Shown here: positions 61,640 to 64,000 of the stretch, one piece after another
Position numbering within the stretch: the stretch's first letter is position 1
Layout of the letters: every line of letters begins with the position of its first letter
Origin: Maniola hyperantus
Lineage: Eukaryota; Arthropoda; Insecta; Lepidoptera; Nymphalidae
DNA: 64,000 nucleotides
Assembly: GCF_902806685.2 (NCBI RefSeq)
Contig: NC_048538.1
Span: 2,356,001 to 2,420,000, forward strand
Direction of reading: 5' to 3'
The notes under the pieces: generated by a model
What the model saw: only the letters and a program-made list of their open reading frames with translations
What the model was told of the DNA's origin: nothing
Database searches by the model: none
Translations under genes and position numbers: made by a program

Positions 61640-62822
61640 AAACATCCTTTGGTCTTCAAAAATCGATTAATGTGGGATTTTTACTCACTTAAACTCCCTC
61701 GGAAATCCCTTTCTCACGGAATTCAGAATCTACCCATTCACCCACCCTTTATTCGTCCACCGCCAGACATAGGACTTTTGGAGAATGCGCCGCCCATTTG
61801 GTCCTCCGTCCTCCTTATCTACCCACTTTTTTATATCTTCCTTGTCCGCCCACTTCTGGCTACATTTTTAATTCAGAATAGAGCTACCTTATTTAGAATT
61901 CTATGATGGCCACCCTCAAAGCATTACAGAGGACTTGGAGAAAGAGTAGATCTCCAAGATGCATATGGTTGTCCGATATCAAGGGGTAGCAATCCGTTAT
62001 TAAGAGTTTTGACGACCTCCCTGGCGCAGTGGTAAGCGCTGTAGTCTTATTAGTGGGAGGTCCAGGGTTCGATTCCCGGCAGGGGTTTGTAATTTTATAA
62101 TTTCTAAATTTCTGGTCTAGTCTTGTGGGAGGTTTCGGCCGTAGCTCATTACCACCTTACCGGCAAAGCCGTGCCACCAAGCGATTTAACGTTTCGGTAC
62201 GTTGCCGTGTAGAAACCAAAGGGGCATGGGTTTAATAAAAACTGCCCCATATCCCTTCGAGGTTAGCCCGTTTCCATCTTTGACTGCATCATCATTTACC
62301 ACCAGGTGTGATTGCAAGGGCTAACTTGTATCTAGAGTTAAAAACTTTTCACATAAAGGCTAAAAAAATCCTCTCGTCACTCCCCATTGTAACACAGTCT
62401 TCTATAACAAATCTTTCACCGTACTAGCTACCCAACTTTGGAACTCACTTCCTGAAAATGTCAGAGAGAACTCCCACTCAGTACACTCATTCAAATACAG
62501 AGTGAAGCGTATTACCTATCATTACAATAGAGTATTTTATATTTATTATATGTATTTATATTTTTCATATATTATGTATATAATTATTTATTATAAGTAT
62601 TATTATTCTATATAAGTTGATTTGGGTATTTATTATAAGATATTTATGTAGTTTATTAGATTCTAGTACCGTAGACCTATTCCACTTCTTGATACGCCTT
62701 ACTCACAACTTTTAATGGGAAGCTGGAAGAAATCTCTGTTTAGAGATAAGCATTTCCAATGTAACTTAATTTATTATTACTTTGTAACTACAATTTTGGT
62801 ACATGAAAAATAAAAAATAAAA
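61640..62822 (+). mobile_element. LINE 3' region split by a SINE
   Basis: The right part encodes CNTVFYNKSFTVLATQLWNS then LPENVRENSHSVHSFKYRVK, the LINE C-terminal pattern (FTV.A..LWNSLP..VR...S...FK..K). The 3' UTR has GGAAGCTGGAAGAAATCTCT, GTTTAGAGATAAGC, TTACTTTGTAACTACAATTT and ends GAAAAATAAAAAATAAAAG. The left part (to 62010) is open in places (TFLIQNRATLF) but frames are broken. Confidence 0.65.
62020..62335 (+). mobile_element. tRNA-derived SINE, family 3
   Basis: A box in TGGCGCAGTGGTAAGCGCTG, B box in GGTTCGATTCCCGGC (62065-62083), then GGAGGTTTCGGCCGTAGCTC, CTGCCCCATATCCCTTCGAG, ending CATCATCATTTACCACCAGG. AGAGTT on both sides may be part of the TSD. Inserted in the LINE. Confidence 0.82.
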
Positions 62823-63385
62823 GCCGAGCATTGCAAACTATGACGCTGTTTAAAGTGTGGTGCAAAAGAGAATACATTTGGAACCAGAGATTAGCAACTT
62901 GCAACACAATGCTTGATTAGTCGAAACAAATCAATAAGATCAAGTTTGACACTATATACTAATCCATATTCATACCGCCAGGGTACGCTTTCAAAAACTA
63001 AGGGGTCACACAAGTCAAAAGTCAAGCATACACGAGTCAGTTTCACAACATTTTCATTTCAAGGCACAATACAAGCTCATATGATTTAATTCGGTGTCAC
63101 TCGTTAAATGCCACGGACCTGTTCACTGACCCAGAGAGGTTATATTAGGGTACCTTATCAATAATTTCATAATGGAAAAACGGAATTCTTACAGGACCAT
63201 TTTGTGGTGGAACCCTTTTGCTTAGAATCGGTTTAAGAGGTATCAAGCTGAAATTAGTCCATACTAATATTATAAATGTGAAAGTGTGTCTGTATTGCTG
63301 TCTTTCTGCTAGCCTTTCACGGTCCATCATATCAATCATCATTAAAAAAAATGCACAGGGTTGACGATTTTTAGGCTGTAACTAG
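62823..63385. other. decayed repeats, no gene
   Basis: 63147-63220 (GGAAAAACGGAATTCTTACA) is a worn GGGTTCCGT-type end. 63256-63335 is a 5' Helitron scrap (ACTAATATTATAAATGTGAA, CTGCTAGCCTTTCACGGTCC). Nothing else. Confidence 0.5.
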
Positions 63386-63597
63386 ATTATGCTCGCGACT
63401 TCGTCCGCGTGGACTACATAAAATTCAAACCCCTATTTCACCCCCTTAGGGTTGAATTTTCGAAAATCCTTTCTAAGCGGATACCTACGTCGTAATAGCT
63501 ATCTGCATGTCAAATTTCAGCCCGATCCGTCCAGTAGTTTGAGCTGTACGTTGATAGATCAGTCAGTCAGTCACCTTTTCCTTTTATATATTAAGAT
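63386..63597 (-). mobile_element. Helitron-like element, GACTGACTGATC type
   Basis: ACTAGATTATGCTCGCGACT at the left (3' end), TCGTCCGCGTGGACTACATA, GGGTTGAATTTTCGAAAATC, (GTCA)n and CCTTTTCCTTTTATATATTA. Confidence 0.78.
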
Positions 63598-64000
63598 GCG
63601 TAGGGCTAGAGCAGGATTCCTGTCAAGACTGCATAATAATGATTATTTTTCCGACCCAAATGTCGACCAATAGAATTGCACCATTCGACGTCACGTGGTA
63701 CAACCTACATGGTATTATACTGATAATTTTTTGAAAATTTTCTCTGGTAGTTGAAGTCCACACGTCAAACTGACAGGTTGAATTCAATTGTGAAAATTGG
63801 AGATTTTGGCCGACATTTGGGACGGAAAAATAATCCTCAAATAATCGGAAAAATAATTTTGAAGCTCTTGTGGTATTATAAGTGATAATTTAATATTGAA
63901 AACGGTATAACATTACCACCTCAATATACCTTTTTTTTTCCCTATATAATATTGTTACAATAATAAAATTGTTACTTACTTTTAATAATTAATGCTGCCT
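63598..64000. other. no recognisable feature
   Basis: AT-rich end of window; nothing recognised. Confidence 0.4.

Noticed and set aside
62020..62110. tRNA gene at the family 3 SINE head
   Set aside because: B box is strong, but no acceptor stem partner is seen and a SINE body follows.

Overview
The window looks like intergenic or intronic DNA from a moth or butterfly (order Lepidoptera). It is AT-rich and has no complete host gene that I can support. It is packed with repeat families I recognise as typical of Lepidoptera: short elements ending in a CGCG-AC/GT-CGCG hairpin plus CTAG|T (Helitron-like), two tRNA-derived SINE families, RTE-type LINE 3' ends with (GAT)n tails, CR1/Jockey-type LINE ends, and many palindromic MITEs. 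Species cannot be fixed from the sequence. Superfamily names are given only where termini, target-site duplications (TSDs) or protein motifs support them.

Layout. 0-7 kb: SINE, two copies of a GGGTTCCGT-hairpin repeat, a TA-flanked element with an internal hairpin, a LINE 3' UTR carrying an inverted self-insertion, and a MITE nested in a second LINE 3' UTR. 7.8-16.3 kb: tandem Helitron-like copies, SINEs, a LINE 3' end with a (TTTGAC) tail, an RTE-like end running into a 25-unit (TTTAA) array, and a reverse-strand SINE. 16.5-25.8 kb: palindromic MITEs, a very large near-perfect inverted repeat at 21.83-22.18 kb, a locally duplicated block at 23.2-24.1 kb, and a MITE split by a SINE. 27-36 kb: Helitron-like copies, an RTE end split by another LINE, an RTE end and a SINE each with a clear TSD, and small MITEs. 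37-46 kb: more GGGTTCCGT repeats, a cluster of decayed RTE 3' ends and a Jockey-type LINE tail. 46-50 kb: the most interesting block, holding two DNA transposons. One has 40-bp terminal inverted repeats (TIRs) around a MADF/Myb-SANT-like ORF. The other has 40-bp TIRs, a TAA TSD and what looks like the start of a PIF/Harbinger nuclease. 50-64 kb: hairpins, MITEs, LINE 3' ends, a possible isolated host exon at 55.0-55.2 kb on the minus strand, Helitron-like copies with nested insertions, and a LINE split by a SINE.

The coding signals that can be read are almost all transposon remnants: RTE, CR1/Jockey-type reverse transcriptase C-termini, one MADF protein and one Harbinger-like N-terminus. Most short ORFs are chance ORFs in repeats. 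The working logic of the window is transposon ecology: autonomous LINE/DNA-transposon relics, the SINEs and MITEs they probably mobilised, and repeated nesting that gives a relative insertion order.
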